Source of the DNA: Neorhizobium sp. UBA3556 | GTDB lineage: Bacteria; Pseudomonadota; Alphaproteobacteria; Rhizobiales; Rhizobiaceae | Length of the DNA: 64,000 bases | Reading direction: 5' to 3' | NCBI GenBank assembly: GCA_002376235.1 | Contig: DFNX01000010.1 | Location: 1 to 64,000 of the forward strand | Notes under the pieces: model-generated | Told to the model about the DNA's origin: nothing | The model's database searches: none | Seen by the model: only the letters and a program-made list of their open reading frames with translations | In this document: piece by piece, positions 42,424 to 51,199 of the stretch | Layout: every line of letters begins with the position of its first letter | Numbering within the stretch: the first letter of the stretch is position 1 | Position numbers and translations under genes: made by a program

Positions 42424-43857
42424 TCAGGCCTGAGTGTAGGCCGTCTTCACCACGGTGAAGAATTCGGCGGCATATTTGCCCTGCTCGCGCGGGCCGAAAG
42501 ATGAGGCTTTTCGCCCACCGAAAGGAACGTGGAAATCGACACCCGCCGTCGGCAGGTTGACCATCACCATGCCGGCTTCCGAGTTGCGCTTGAAATGCGT
42601 CGCATATTTCAGGCTTGTCGTCGCAATGCCGGCGGAAAGGCCGAAAGGCGTATCGTTGGCCGTAGCCAGCGCCTCGTCGTAGTCCTTGACACGAATGACG
42701 CTGACGACCGGGCCAAAGATTTCCTCGCGGCTGATGCGCATCTGGTTGGTCGCTTCGGTAAACAGCGCCGGCTGCAGGAAGAAACCGGGCGTGTCGCGCT
42801 CCAGGCGCTCACCGCCGAAAGCGATCTTGGCGCCTTCCTTGACGCCGATCTCGATATAGTCGGTGTCCTGCTTCAACTGGCGCATGTCGACGACCGGTCC
42901 TACATGGGTTTCAGGCCTCAGCGCATGTCCGACCTGAATGCCCTTCATCCGTTCGGTCAGCGCCGCAACGAACTTATCATGGATGCCTTCGGTGACGATC
43001 AGGCGGGAAGACGCCGTGCAGCGCTGGCCGGTGGAGAAGAAGCCCGAATTTGCCGCAGCTTCCACGGCGACACCCAGATCGGCATCGTCGAGAACGATCA
43101 TCGGGTTCTTGCCGCCCATTTCCAGCTGGAACTTGCGGTTATGCTCGATCGAAGCTGCCGCCACACGCTTGCCCGTGCCCGTCGAGCCGGTGAAGGTGAT
43201 GCCGGCAATGTCCGGGCTGTCGAGCATCGTCTGGCCGACAACCGAACCCGGTCCCATGACCAAATTGAGCACGCTTTTCGGAAGGCCGGCGCGGTGCAGG
43301 ATATCGACGATTGCCCAGGAGCAGCCGGGCACGAGTTCCGCCGGCTTGAAGACCACCGTATTGCCGTAGCAGAGCGCCGGCGCGATCTTCCAGGCCGGAA
43401 TGGCAATCGGAAAATTCCAGGGCGTGATAATGCCGATAACGCCGAGTGGTTCGCGGGTGATCTCGACACCGATACCAGGTCTTGCCGATGGCAGGACTTC
43501 GCCCGCCAGCCTCAGCGTCTCGCCGGCAAAGAAATCGAAGATCTGCGCCGCACGGGTGACTTCGCCGATACCTTCGGCCAGCGTCTTGCCTTCCTCGCGG
43601 GAAAGAAGCGTGCCGAGTTCCTGCTTGCGCGCCAGAATTTCATCAGCAGTCTTTTTCAGGATCGCGTGTCGCTCAAGAATACCGGACCGGGACCATGCGG
43701 GAAAAGCAGCCTTTGCCGCGGCGATCGCCTGTTTGACGTCATCCGCCGTCGCCTGCGCATAAAGCCCGACAATGTCATTGGTATCGGACGGATTGACGTT
43801 TTCCGAGCCGGTGCTGCCGACCCATTCGCCGGCAATGAGATTTTGATGAATGGTCAT
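42424..43857 (-). CDS. NAD(P)-dependent aldehyde dehydrogenase, probably 2-oxoglutarate semialdehyde dehydrogenase
   Basis: A 477-residue ALDH. The cofactor site is ITPWNFPIAIPAWKIAPALCYGNTVVFKPAE, the glycine motif ITFTGSTGTGKRVA, the general-base Glu lies in LEMGGKNP and the catalytic Cys in GFFSTGQRCTASSR. Length and FNVNLPTAGVDFHVPFGGRK-like C-terminal residues fit the KGSADH/succinate-semialdehyde subgroup. Its neighbour upstream on the same strand is uronate dehydrogenase, so the expected role is the last step of oxidative uronate breakdown, 2-oxoglutarate semialdehyde to 2-oxoglutarate. Substrate is inferred from context. Confidence 0.88.
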   Translation of the reverse strand: MTIHQNLIAGEWVGSTGSENVNPSDTNDIVGLYAQATADDVKQAIAAAKAAFPAWSRSGILERHAILKKTADEILARKQELGTLLSREEGKTLAEGIGEVTRAAQIFDFFAGETLRLAGEVLPSARPGIGVEITREPLGVIGIITPWNFPIAIPAWKIAPALCYGNTVVFKPAELVPGCSWAIVDILHRAGLPKSVLNLVMGPGSVVGQTMLDSPDIAGITFTGSTGTGKRVAAASIEHNRKFQLEMGGKNPMIVLDDADLGVAVEAAANSGFFSTGQRCTASSRLIVTEGIHDKFVAALTERMKGIQVGHALRPETHVGPVVDMRQLKQDTDYIEIGVKEGAKIAFGGERLERDTPGFFLQPALFTEATNQMRISREEIFGPVVSVIRVKDYDEALATANDTPFGLSAGIATTSLKYATHFKRNSEAGMVMVNLPTAGVDFHVPFGGRKASSFGPREQGKYAAEFFTVVKTAYTQA

Positions 43858-43938
43858 GCTGTTTCCTTCCCAAGCGGCTTTTAATCAAGCGGATATGGCC
43901 GCGACATATGAATGGAGGGCATCCTTGATGCGATGTTA

Positions 43939-44739
43939 TCAGTTGTCGTCGGGATGACCAGCGCCGGCAAATGCCCCGCCCTGGTAGACCACCAAGGGAT
44001 CATTCGGATCCTGCTCGCCGGTCGCAGCCTCGACCTCGGCGCGCCACTTTTCCGAACTGTCCTGCGGCTGCCAGCCGAGAAAATCGGCGTTGCTATTGTC
44101 CCACCACGTCGGCTGGTTCGCGGATGCGCCATAAACGATCGTATGCGCGAGTTTCGGGGTAAGAAAGGCCTTTTCGCACAGGGAAACGAAATCCCGATAA
44201 CTCAGCCAGCTTGCCAGCATGCGCGGATTGAGCGGCCTGTCGAAACAGGAGCCGATCCGCAGCGAAAGAGTCTCCTGCCCGAACTTGTCATAATACATGC
44301 TGGCGACAGCCTCGCCGAAAACCTTGGAAACGCCATAGAGTGAATCGGGACGCGGGTAGACCGTGTTGTCGATCTTTTCGTCCTGGCGGTAGTAGCCGAC
44401 AACATGGTTGGAACTGGCAAACACGATGCGAGGCTTACCCTGATGCCGGGCGGCCTCATAAAGGTTGTAGAGACCGATAATATTGCCCTGAAGAACGATA
44501 TCGAAGGATCGCTCGACAGATACACCTCCGAGATGGATGACACCGTCCACGCCTTCAAGAAGCTGCAAAACCCCTTGTGCATCGGCTAGATTGCATCTGA
44601 CGAAGATTTCCTTTGGTCCGAGGTCAGAGACATCACCGAGGTCCGACAACACGACCTTTTCCGCCAACTGCGACAGCAGTGGGCGGATGTTCTGACCGAC
44701 ACCGCCCGCGGCGCCCGTCAGCAACAATTTCTTCAGCAT
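43939..44739 (-). CDS. udh: Uronate dehydrogenase
   Basis: A 266-residue SDR-type oxidoreductase strongly similar in sequence pattern to Agrobacterium uronate dehydrogenase. The Rossmann motif is TGAAGGVGQNIRP, followed by NLADAQGVLQLLEGVDGVIHLGG, LQGNIIGLYNLYEAARHQGKPRIVFASSNHVVGYY and the catalytic YGVSKVFGE (Tyr-x3-Lys). It oxidises galacturonate or glucuronate to the aldarolactone with NAD. It precedes the semialdehyde dehydrogenase by 81 bp in the same direction; the intermediate dehydratases of the pathway are not in the window. Confidence 0.92.
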   Translation of the reverse strand: MLKKLLLTGAAGGVGQNIRPLLSQLAEKVVLSDLGDVSDLGPKEIFVRCNLADAQGVLQLLEGVDGVIHLGGVSVERSFDIVLQGNIIGLYNLYEAARHQGKPRIVFASSNHVVGYYRQDEKIDNTVYPRPDSLYGVSKVFGEAVASMYYDKFGQETLSLRIGSCFDRPLNPRMLASWLSYRDFVSLCEKAFLTPKLAHTIVYGASANQPTWWDNSNADFLGWQPQDSSEKWRAEVEAATGEQDPNDPLVVYQGGAFAGAGHPDDN

Positions 44740-44782
44740 ATATCCTCCCCAGGACAGGCATCACCGACACTTTATCGGCGTT

Positions 44783-44794
44783 GTCATACATGAC
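44783..44794. promoter_or_regulatory. Candidate operator upstream of udh
   Basis: GTCAT-AC-ATGAC is a perfect 5-bp inverted repeat within TTGTCATACATGACGG, 44-55 bp upstream of the udh start. The shape resembles GntR/FadR-type operators, which commonly control uronate genes. No such regulator is encoded beside it. Confidence 0.35.
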
Positions 44795-44883
44795 GGCCAA
44801 ATAGATACTACAAGTGGGAGGCATGGCGTCAACAAGTTTATCATTGACGCCTTAAATTCATGCAGGAGGCAGCGCCAGACGCC

Positions 44884-45705
44884 TTACCAGAGGTCGGCGT
44901 GGCGATTGACGTCCTTGTAGAGAAGATAGCGGAAACGGCCAGGCCCACCTGCATAACATGCCTGCGGGCAGAAGGACCTCAGCCACATATAGTCCCCGGC
45001 CTCGACCTCCACCCAATCCTGGTTGAGGCGATACACCGCCTTGCCTTCGAGAACATAGAGACCGTGTTCCATGATATGGGTCTCCATAAACGGGATGACC
45101 GCGCCGGGTTCGAAGGTGACGATGTTCAGGTGCATGTCGTATCGAACATCCGAAGGATCGATGAAACGCGTCGTCGCCCAGCGGCCATCGGTATCCGGCA
45201 TCGGATCCATGACGCATTCGTCCTCATGCGTGAATATCGCTGGCGGCGCCTCCAGACCTTCCACGACCTTGAATGCCTTGCGCACCCAGTGAAAACGGCA
45301 TGGCTTGTCGCCTTCGCCGCGAAGGGTCCATTTCGCACCGGCAGGAAGATATGCGAATGATCCCTCGCGCAGGCGATGCGAGGCGCCTTCGAGCTCTATC
45401 GTCAGATCGCCGGTGACCACGAATATCGCCGCCGAGGCCCGTATATCCGGTTCCGGCTTATTGCTGCCGCCACCCGGCAGGACCTCGACGATATATTGCG
45501 AGAATGTTTCGGCAAAACCGGAAAGTGGACGGCTGATGATCCATGCTCGCGTCTTTTCCCAATGCGGCAGAACGCTGGTGACGATGTCGCTCATCACCGT
45601 CTTGGGAATGACCGCATAGGCGGTGGTGAAAACAGCCTTGCTGGAGAGGAGTTGGGTCTGCGGCGGCAATCCGCCGACCGCGCTGAAATACTTGCTGTCA
45701 GTCAT
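44884..45705 (-). CDS. allE: (S)-ureidoglycine aminohydrolase-like bicupin (AllE/YlbA)
   Basis: A 273-residue two-cupin protein. The second cupin carries the metal-site residues in VTFEPGAVIPFMETHIMEHGLYVLEGKAVYRLNQDWVEVEAGDYMWLRSFCPQACYAGGPGRFRYLLYKDVNRH, which matches the AllE family closely, including the terminal KDVNRH. AllE removes ammonia from (S)-ureidoglycine to give (S)-ureidoglycolate in allantoin breakdown, with Mn(II). No other allantoin genes adjoin it; the M20 hydrolase at 31 kb is the only possible partner here. It is followed by udh upstream on the same strand but may be transcribed separately. Confidence 0.88.
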   Translation of the reverse strand: MTDSKYFSAVGGLPPQTQLLSSKAVFTTAYAVIPKTVMSDIVTSVLPHWEKTRAWIISRPLSGFAETFSQYIVEVLPGGGSNKPEPDIRASAAIFVVTGDLTIELEGASHRLREGSFAYLPAGAKWTLRGEGDKPCRFHWVRKAFKVVEGLEAPPAIFTHEDECVMDPMPDTDGRWATTRFIDPSDVRYDMHLNIVTFEPGAVIPFMETHIMEHGLYVLEGKAVYRLNQDWVEVEAGDYMWLRSFCPQACYAGGPGRFRYLLYKDVNRHADLW

Positions 45706-45883
45706 ATCTGTTCCCTGATTATGCTGACCAAGGTTTAAGCGCGCTTCTTCGATTCATCAATCAGCAAACGAAAACCCGTCCTACAGGGTTCAGGTAGCGA
45801 CGAAGTGCGCGTCGTGGCCGGTAAAGGCGCGTGATAAAAGAGAGATGCTGAAGGGGTAATCTCTCGAACAACAGGAGGAAAAC

Positions 45884-46348
45884 ATGGGTGTTCGGGTCAA
45901 GGATATCATGACACGGGATGTGGTCACGGTTTCGCCGGAGGCTAAGCTGAAGGAGATCGCGGGGCTTCTGGTCAAGCATTCCGTCAGCTCTGTTCCTGTC
46001 TGCGATGAGGCCGGGCAGGTTGTCGGCATCATCAGTGAACGGGATCTGCTTCGTCCTTTCGGCAAAACGATTGCCCAACGCCGGGACTGGTGGATCTCAG
46101 CGCTTGCCCAAGGCAATGATCTGGAACCCCAATTCGAGACGTTGATCGGTGTCGACCAGCATCGCGCAACCCTTTTGATGACAAAACCCGTCAAGACCAC
46201 GACCGAGGAGACGGAACTCGGAGAGCTCGCCGAGACGATGTCGGAGAATGATATAAAGCGCCTGCCCGTTCTTCGCGACGGTCGGCTCGTCGGCATCGTA
46301 AGCCGCGCGGACGTGGTTCGTGCGATAGCGGGTCTTTCTGCGATCTAG
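45884..46348 (+). CDS. CBS-domain pair protein
   Basis: A 154-residue protein made of two CBS motifs: MTRDVVTVSPEAKLKEIAGLLVKHSVSSVPVCDEAGQVVGIISERDLL and MTKPVKTTTEETELGELAETMSENDIKRLPVLRDGRLVGIVSRADVVRAI. Such stand-alone pairs bind adenosine nucleotides and act as cytoplasmic energy or stress sensors. An ACAGGAGGAAAAC ribosome site precedes the ATG. The stop overlaps the convergent receiver gene by 4 bp. Confidence 0.9.
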   Translation: MGVRVKDIMTRDVVTVSPEAKLKEIAGLLVKHSVSSVPVCDEAGQVVGIISERDLLRPFGKTIAQRRDWWISALAQGNDLEPQFETLIGVDQHRATLLMTKPVKTTTEETELGELAETMSENDIKRLPVLRDGRLVGIVSRADVVRAIAGLSAI

Positions 46349-46731
46349 TTATTTGACGCGATGCGTGCCCCACGTAGACGCTTGATTTCATCGACCAGCC
46401 GCTGCGGGTGATAGGGTTGCTCCAGCGGTCCCTGTTCGCATAGATCGCCGGCAACCTGTGCCGTTTTCACCAGGGATTGCGTGAGGATGATCTCGATCGG
46501 CCGGCGCATCGCCCGGATAAGCGTGGAGAGATCGAAGCCGGTTCCATCCTGCATTTCGGCATCCGAGACAACGACGTCGACCTGATAGTGGGCAATCGCG
46601 ATTTTCGCATCTTCGAAACCTGTCGCTTCGATGACGCTGTAACCGCATTCCCGAAGATACCTGGCGATCATGGACCGCTGCAGCGTATCGCTGCTCGCAA
46701 CCAGGATCGTCTCGGCATCGTCAGCTTGCAT
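46345..46731 (-). CDS. Stand-alone degenerate receiver protein
   Basis: A 128-residue single receiver domain. D57 (VVVSDAEMQDGTGFDL) aligns with the phospho-acceptor. The usual acidic pair is replaced (ILVASSDTLQ, only D15 nearby) and the conserved Lys of the KP motif is Gln (EQGPLEQPYHP, Q105). Missing Mg-binding acids and Lys suggest it is not phosphorylated normally and may be a pseudo-receiver. It overlaps the end of the upstream canonical receiver gene by 11 bp, so the two are co-translated and may interact. Confidence 0.78.
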   Translation of the reverse strand: MQADDAETILVASSDTLQRSMIARYLRECGYSVIEATGFEDAKIAIAHYQVDVVVSDAEMQDGTGFDLSTLIRAMRRPIEIILTQSLVKTAQVAGDLCEQGPLEQPYHPQRLVDEIKRLRGARIASNN

Positions 46732-47131
46732 CTCTATCAGCCTCCACCACCTTGATCAGGGTCTCGCCGATATTCCAGATCGGCTTGGTCAGCATCAGTT
46801 CGTACAAGTGCGGATCGACCGAATGCAGCTCCTGGCTTTCTGACATGATCACAATTTTGATTTCGGGATGGGCCGAACGCACATAGCGCGCCAGATCAAG
46901 CCCGTCGGCCTGCCCCGGCATATGGATATCGGTCAGAAGTAGGTCGAAGGTCACACTGTAGCGAAGCAACTCCATGGCCTCGTCGGCGGAAGACACTTCG
47001 ACAACCTCGCAACCGAGCCGCCGCATATTTTCTGCAGTATCCAGGCGCAGGAGGAATTCATCCTCGGCAATGAGGATGCGTATGGGTGCTTTCTCGGCAC
47101 CCGCCGCTCCGCAGAAAAATGCAGGTAACAT
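46721..47131 (-). CDS. Stand-alone canonical receiver (CheY-like) protein
   Basis: A 136-residue receiver with an intact site: E23 D24 E25 (ILIAEDEF), D68 (LLLTDIHMPGQADG) and K116 (LMLTKPIWN). There is no output domain, so it works by protein contact. It is first of a two-receiver operon with the degenerate receiver. ATG 47131 gives a short N-terminal extension; a later start is possible. No kinase is adjacent. Confidence 0.8.
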   Translation of the reverse strand: MLPAFFCGAAGAEKAPIRILIAEDEFLLRLDTAENMRRLGCEVVEVSSADEAMELLRYSVTFDLLLTDIHMPGQADGLDLARYVRSAHPEIKIVIMSESQELHSVDPHLYELMLTKPIWNIGETLIKVVEADRDAS

Positions 47132-47234
47132 TCCGCCTCGCCCTCACAATCCGGTATCAGAATTCCCCAACCCATCTTTGGTTCCGAGATTTCGATATCA
47201 CGAATCTTGTCTGAACAGCGCGCCGAACACGGGA

Positions 47235-48014
47235 TCAGTAGGGCACGATCATCGGCCGATCCGTCAACGGATCAGGCATAACCAGAGCTTTCAGGCCGAA
47301 AGCCGCCTGCAGGTTTTGGGGGGTGATGACCTCTTCAGGTGTACCTTCCGCCACCAATCCGGTGCCACCAAAAAGAACGAGATGGTCGGAAAACCGTACG
47401 GCCAGGTTCAGATCGTGAAGCACCGTCACGACCGTCGTTCCATGGTCACGATTGCGCTTCTGCAACAGAGAAAGAACTTCAAGCTGGTGCGCCAGATCAA
47501 GCCATGTCGTCGGCTCATCAAGCAGCAGATAGGGCGTGTTCTGTGCCAGCACGAGCGCGATCCATGCTCGCTGACGCTGGCCGCCTGACAGTTCGTCGAT
47601 AGGCCGTTCGGCCAGCTCGCCCAAGCCCACCTGCTCGAGCGCCTGTTGGCAAATTCTGGCATCTTCTTCACTCCAGGGCGCAAGCAAACCGCGCCACGGA
47701 GTCCTCCCCCGCCTGACGAGGTCGGATACCGTGATGCCTTCCGGCGCCTTTGGCGATTGCGGCAGGATGGAGAGACGGCGCGCAAGGGCACGCGTGTCGA
47801 TCTTGCTTATATCGTCTCCCGACAGGCGCACCTGGCCAGAAGCCGGTGCGATAAGGCGGGCCAGCGCCTTCAGAAAGGTCGACTTGCCACAGCCGTTCGG
47901 GCCGAGGATGGATGTCACTCGGCGATCCGGCACGGCAATCGAGAGCTCGCGGATAACTACACGCTCGCGGTAGCCGAGTGTGAGGGATGAGGTGGTCAGC
48001 CCGGTTTCGGTCAT
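47235..48014 (-). CDS. Iron-siderophore ABC transporter ATP-binding protein (FhuC/FepC-like)
   Basis: A 259-residue ATPase with Walker A GPNGCGKST, Q-loop ILPQSPKAPEGITV, signature ELSGGQRQRAWIALVLAQNT, Walker B YLLLDEPTTWLDLAHQ and switch TVLHDLNLA. The TTWLDLAHQLEVL stretch is characteristic of FecE/FhuC/FepC-type ferri-siderophore and haem importers. The start at 48014 overlaps the permease stop by ATGA. It is the last gene of the siderophore uptake operon. Confidence 0.92.
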   Translation of the reverse strand: MTETGLTTSSLTLGYRERVVIRELSIAVPDRRVTSILGPNGCGKSTFLKALARLIAPASGQVRLSGDDISKIDTRALARRLSILPQSPKAPEGITVSDLVRRGRTPWRGLLAPWSEEDARICQQALEQVGLGELAERPIDELSGGQRQRAWIALVLAQNTPYLLLDEPTTWLDLAHQLEVLSLLQKRNRDHGTTVVTVLHDLNLAVRFSDHLVLFGGTGLVAEGTPEEVITPQNLQAAFGLKALVMPDPLTDRPMIVPY

Positions 48015-49018
48015 ACTTCTCCTGCCTCCACTTCCTTCCAGAGCAACCACAGCAGATATGGCGCCCCCATGATCCCGGTCATGACACCGACCGGCAATTG
48101 CAATCCCGGGATTGCCGAGCGCGATATGACTTCAGCGAAAACGGTAATCGTCGCTCCCGCTATGGCCGCCGCGGTGAGGCGCGAAGCCGGATGCTTGACA
48201 CCGGCGATCCGCATGCCGAGCGGTCCGGCCATCATGGCGACGAACGGCACCGGTCCCGCGACGGCCACGCCGACGGCCGCAAGAAGAACTCCGGTGCAGA
48301 TCAGTCCATACCGCGCTCGCTCGACGCGTGCCCCAAGGCCTGCCGCCAGCTCGTCGCCAAGCTCAAGAAGCGCCATGGCGCGAACCTGCAATGCGAGCAC
48401 GATCAAGAGCAGCGTACCCAGCCCGAAGACCTGCAGGACATGCCCCCAATTGCGCGCCGACAGGGAGCCGGCAAGCCAGCGCTGGGCGTCAGACGCCTCT
48501 TGAGGCGGCATTCGAATCACCAGAAAACTGCTGACCGCCGAGGCAAAAAAACCGATGCCGATGCCGACCAGGATCAATGTCAGCGGTGACTGCTTGCCCC
48601 CCCGATGAAACGACATTCCCGCAACCAGCGCGGCTGCGACCAACCCACCGGTTGCGGCAAGGATCGGCAAGGGGATGAGAAGCCCGAAAGCGACGCCTGC
48701 AACAACGGCGCAACCTGCGCCGGACATGAAGCCCATCACATCCGGTGCGGCGAGCGGATTGCGCAGAAGTATCTGGAAGATCGTTCCCGAAACACCCAGA
48801 ACGGCACCAGCGCCAACGGCAGTCATTGTGGAGGGACCACGCAAAACTCTAAGCGTCAGGGAGCCCGGTCCGGTTCCGGTCATCAGCCCGCGCAGCAATT
48901 CAGCGGGGGTAATCATGATCTGGCCAACCGTCAGAGAAAGCAGAACCGCAACAACCAGCAGACCGCCGAGCAGGCCCCAGCCCGCCAAGATCTTTTTCCC
49001 CGTCCCTGAAGCACTCAT
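48011..49018 (-). CDS. Iron-siderophore ABC transporter permease (FecCD family), second
   Basis: A 335-residue FecCD permease with about nine or ten spans. Typical parts are LLSLTVGQIMITPAELLRGLM, RVLRGPSTMTAVGAGAVLGVSGTIFQILLRNPLAAPDVMGFMSGA, and RYGLICTGVLLAAVGVAVAGPVPFVAMMAGPLGMRIAG. The start at 49018 overlaps the preceding permease by ATGA; a longer upstream reading frame is only an overlap artefact. Confidence 0.9.
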   Translation of the reverse strand: MSASGTGKKILAGWGLLGGLLVVAVLLSLTVGQIMITPAELLRGLMTGTGPGSLTLRVLRGPSTMTAVGAGAVLGVSGTIFQILLRNPLAAPDVMGFMSGAGCAVVAGVAFGLLIPLPILAATGGLVAAALVAGMSFHRGGKQSPLTLILVGIGIGFFASAVSSFLVIRMPPQEASDAQRWLAGSLSARNWGHVLQVFGLGTLLLIVLALQVRAMALLELGDELAAGLGARVERARYGLICTGVLLAAVGVAVAGPVPFVAMMAGPLGMRIAGVKHPASRLTAAAIAGATITVFAEVISRSAIPGLQLPVGVMTGIMGAPYLLWLLWKEVEAGEV

Positions 49019-50001
49019 GTCAGCGCACCGGGTTTGAGACGGCGAACGACGAAGATGAAGACAGGCGCACCGACGAGCGCCGTCATGATGCCGACGCGGA
49101 TTTCCGCAGGCGCCACCACCAGCCGGCCGGCCGTATCGGCAAGCAGGATCACAGATCCTCCAAGGACAGCCGAAACCACAAGTTCGCGGCGCAGAACATG
49201 CCGGCCGATCCGTCTGGCAAGGGGAGGAACCACGAGACCGACGAAGGCGATCGGCCCTGCCACGGCCACCGCGGCACCGGTCATAAGCATGATCGCCAGA
49301 AGAGCTGAAAGCTGTACGGCGCCCGGCTTTGTCCCGAGACCGCGTGCCAACGAAGCCCCCAGTGCGAGTGCTTCGATGCGAGGAGCAATGATCGCCGCAA
49401 TGGCCGCACCAATCAGCAGTGCAATGAACATTGCTTCGAGCGGGCGCGTATTCGCCTGTGCCAGCGAGCCTGTGACCCAAAAGCGAAAAATCTCGAGTGT
49501 TTCGGCACGGGAAAGAATGATCGCCGAAACGAGCGAAAGGAGAAGGGCGTTGATCGCCACCCCTGCCAGCGTCAACCGGATGGGACTGCCTGCTCCGCTT
49601 CTTGCGCCACCGACGAGGAAGACGGCGATAGAGGCAATCGCGGCTCCCGGGAAAGCCAGCGCAGCCATCATGCCGCTGTCGGAATAGCCGGTGAGGAGCG
49701 CTCCGACGACCACGGCAAACGCTGCACCGGCATTGACACCGAGAAGGCCGGGATCTGCCAGCGGGTTGCGTGTCACGGCCTGCATGATCGTGCCGGCCAT
49801 TCCAAGACCGGCACCGGCAACGAGGCCGGCCACAAGGCGTGGCATGCGGACAGATCGGATGACGGTATGGGTCGGGTCATTGGCATCGAAGGCAAAAAGG
49901 GCATTCCAGACATCTGAAATCCCGGCATCGCGAACCCCGACAACCAGTGTCAGGGCAATCGCGACGAGAAACAGCAGTACAAGCCCGATTGCCGCCTTCA
50001 A
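49015..50001 (-). CDS. Iron-siderophore ABC transporter permease (FecCD family), first
   Basis: A 328-residue FecCD permease. Features: LTLVVGVRDAGISDVWNALFAF, RSVRMPRLVAGLVAGAGLGMAGTIMQAVTRNPLADPGLLGVNAGAAFAVV and GAAVAVAGPIAFVGLVVPPLARRIGRHVLRRE. It partners the next permease as a heterodimer. Four-base overlaps with the binding-protein gene and the second permease show a single translational unit. Confidence 0.92.
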   Translation of the reverse strand: MKAAIGLVLLFLVAIALTLVVGVRDAGISDVWNALFAFDANDPTHTVIRSVRMPRLVAGLVAGAGLGMAGTIMQAVTRNPLADPGLLGVNAGAAFAVVVGALLTGYSDSGMMAALAFPGAAIASIAVFLVGGARSGAGSPIRLTLAGVAINALLLSLVSAIILSRAETLEIFRFWVTGSLAQANTRPLEAMFIALLIGAAIAAIIAPRIEALALGASLARGLGTKPGAVQLSALLAIMLMTGAAVAVAGPIAFVGLVVPPLARRIGRHVLRRELVVSAVLGGSVILLADTAGRLVVAPAEIRVGIMTALVGAPVFIFVVRRLKPGALT

Positions 50002-51092
50002 GGCGCCAGCCCCGCCGCAGTGCTGGAGATAACCGGCGTTTCGGGATCCCCATCGAGAGCCAGAACGATGTCATCCTTCAGGGCATCAAGCGCATAGGGT
50101 AAGGAAAGAATGCTGCCGAAGCTCAGTGCCGCCGCCATGACTTCACCGGCAAAAACCTCACGTCCTTCGGAGTGCGCGCGAAGCGTCTTGCGCAACGGCA
50201 GGGCCTGAATATCCGGTGCCTTGTCAGAGGTGGATACCCAGATCAGCAGGTCAGCATCCAGAGGAGCGAGATCCTCGGGCGAAAGACGAGCGTAAAACCC
50301 TTGCGTCTCCGAAAGCGACAGGATTTTTTGCGTCGGCTTGAAACCGAGTTCGGCGAGGAAAGTCGCCCGGGTATCGGTTCCGATGAAAGCGCCGGTCTCA
50401 CCGCCGAAATTATAGGCGCAAACTGCCGTCATGCCCTTCCAGTCAGGATGCGCATCCCGCACGGCCTGAAACTTCGCTTCCACGTCTGCAATACGTTTTT
50501 CTGCAAGTTCCGCTTTACCGACAGCCTGGCCGATCATTCGGGTCAGATCATCCCAGCCCATGCCATAGGCGGCTTTATCTTTCGGTTGCATCAGCACCGG
50601 CGCTATCTGGGACAGGACGTCATATTCATCCTTCGAAATACCTGATCCCACGGCAACGATGAGATCGGGCTGCAGGCCAGCCACGACTTCCATCGAGACC
50701 TCGCCGGAAATCAGCTGAGGCTTGGCATCTCCGAGATGGGATTGCGCCCATGGCCAGACACCGTAAGGCTGGTTGCCGAACCACTGCCTGATCCCGACAG
50801 GTGCGATATCGAGCGCCAGAAGCGCATCATGAACGTTGTAACCCAGTGAAACGACGCGCTCGGCCGGTTTTGCAAGTACCGTCTCGCCATAGACGTGATC
50901 GAAACGCAGTTCTTCGCCGGCGGCAAACGCACTGCGCCCAAAAGATAAAAACGGATCCAGGCCTGCACTTACGGCAACCGCTCCGGATACCCCCGCGGCC
51001 ATGCGCACGAGAAGCTCGCGGCGTTTCATGCCATTACAGGCATCCGCCATGCTTTCGCCCGAACCGACCTTTCGCATCGCTTTTCCAATCAT
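49998..51092 (-). CDS. Iron-siderophore ABC transporter substrate-binding protein
   Basis: A 364-residue FepB/FhuD-type binding protein of cluster A-II. A twin-arginine-like signal (KRRELLVRMAAGVSGAVAVSAGLDPFLS, about 23-50) targets it to the periplasm. The mature domain begins FDHVYGETVLAKPAERVVSLGYNVHDALLALDIAPVGI, with a long central helix typical of the family. Several in-frame ATGs precede the Tat motif, so the exact start is uncertain. The gene follows the TonB receptor across a hairpin and overlaps the permease. Confidence 0.88.
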   Translation of the reverse strand: MIGKAMRKVGSGESMADACNGMKRRELLVRMAAGVSGAVAVSAGLDPFLSFGRSAFAAGEELRFDHVYGETVLAKPAERVVSLGYNVHDALLALDIAPVGIRQWFGNQPYGVWPWAQSHLGDAKPQLISGEVSMEVVAGLQPDLIVAVGSGISKDEYDVLSQIAPVLMQPKDKAAYGMGWDDLTRMIGQAVGKAELAEKRIADVEAKFQAVRDAHPDWKGMTAVCAYNFGGETGAFIGTDTRATFLAELGFKPTQKILSLSETQGFYARLSPEDLAPLDADLLIWVSTSDKAPDIQALPLRKTLRAHSEGREVFAGEVMAAALSFGSILSLPYALDALKDDIVLALDGDPETPVISSTAAGLAP

Positions 51093-51160
51093 GATCTGCA
51101 GCGACCTGATCGCTTCTCACGGCGCAGGGCACCGGGATCAAATCGCAAAAACAAAGACAA

Positions 51161-51179
51161 TCCTCGACTGCGCCGAGGA
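51161..51179 (-). terminator. Terminator or attenuator between TonB receptor and binding-protein genes
   Basis: TCCTCG (51161-51166) and CGAGGA (51174-51179) form a 6-bp stem with a 7-nt loop. On the minus strand it is followed by TTGTCTTTGTTTTTG, a good T-rich tail. It would lower transcription of the inner-membrane transporter relative to the receptor. Confidence 0.6.
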
Positions 51180-51199
51180 ATGCCTGAACTTGAGCCGAT

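Noticed and set aside
42529..43884. 451-codon plus-strand ORF opposite the aldehyde dehydrogenase gene
   Set aside because: It is the antisense shadow of a clear ALDH in high-GC DNA; its composition is Arg/His/Asp-rich and matches no family.
48011..49480. 489-residue version of the FecCD permease
   Set aside because: The first 154 residues overlap the upstream permease out of frame and are Arg/Cys-rich; the ATG at 49018 with ATGA overlap gives the normal length.
51093..51199. IRO box in the gap between the siderophore receptor and binding-protein genes
   Set aside because: The best candidate has TGA and TCA 7 bp apart, not 9; the gap is better explained by the terminator hairpin.
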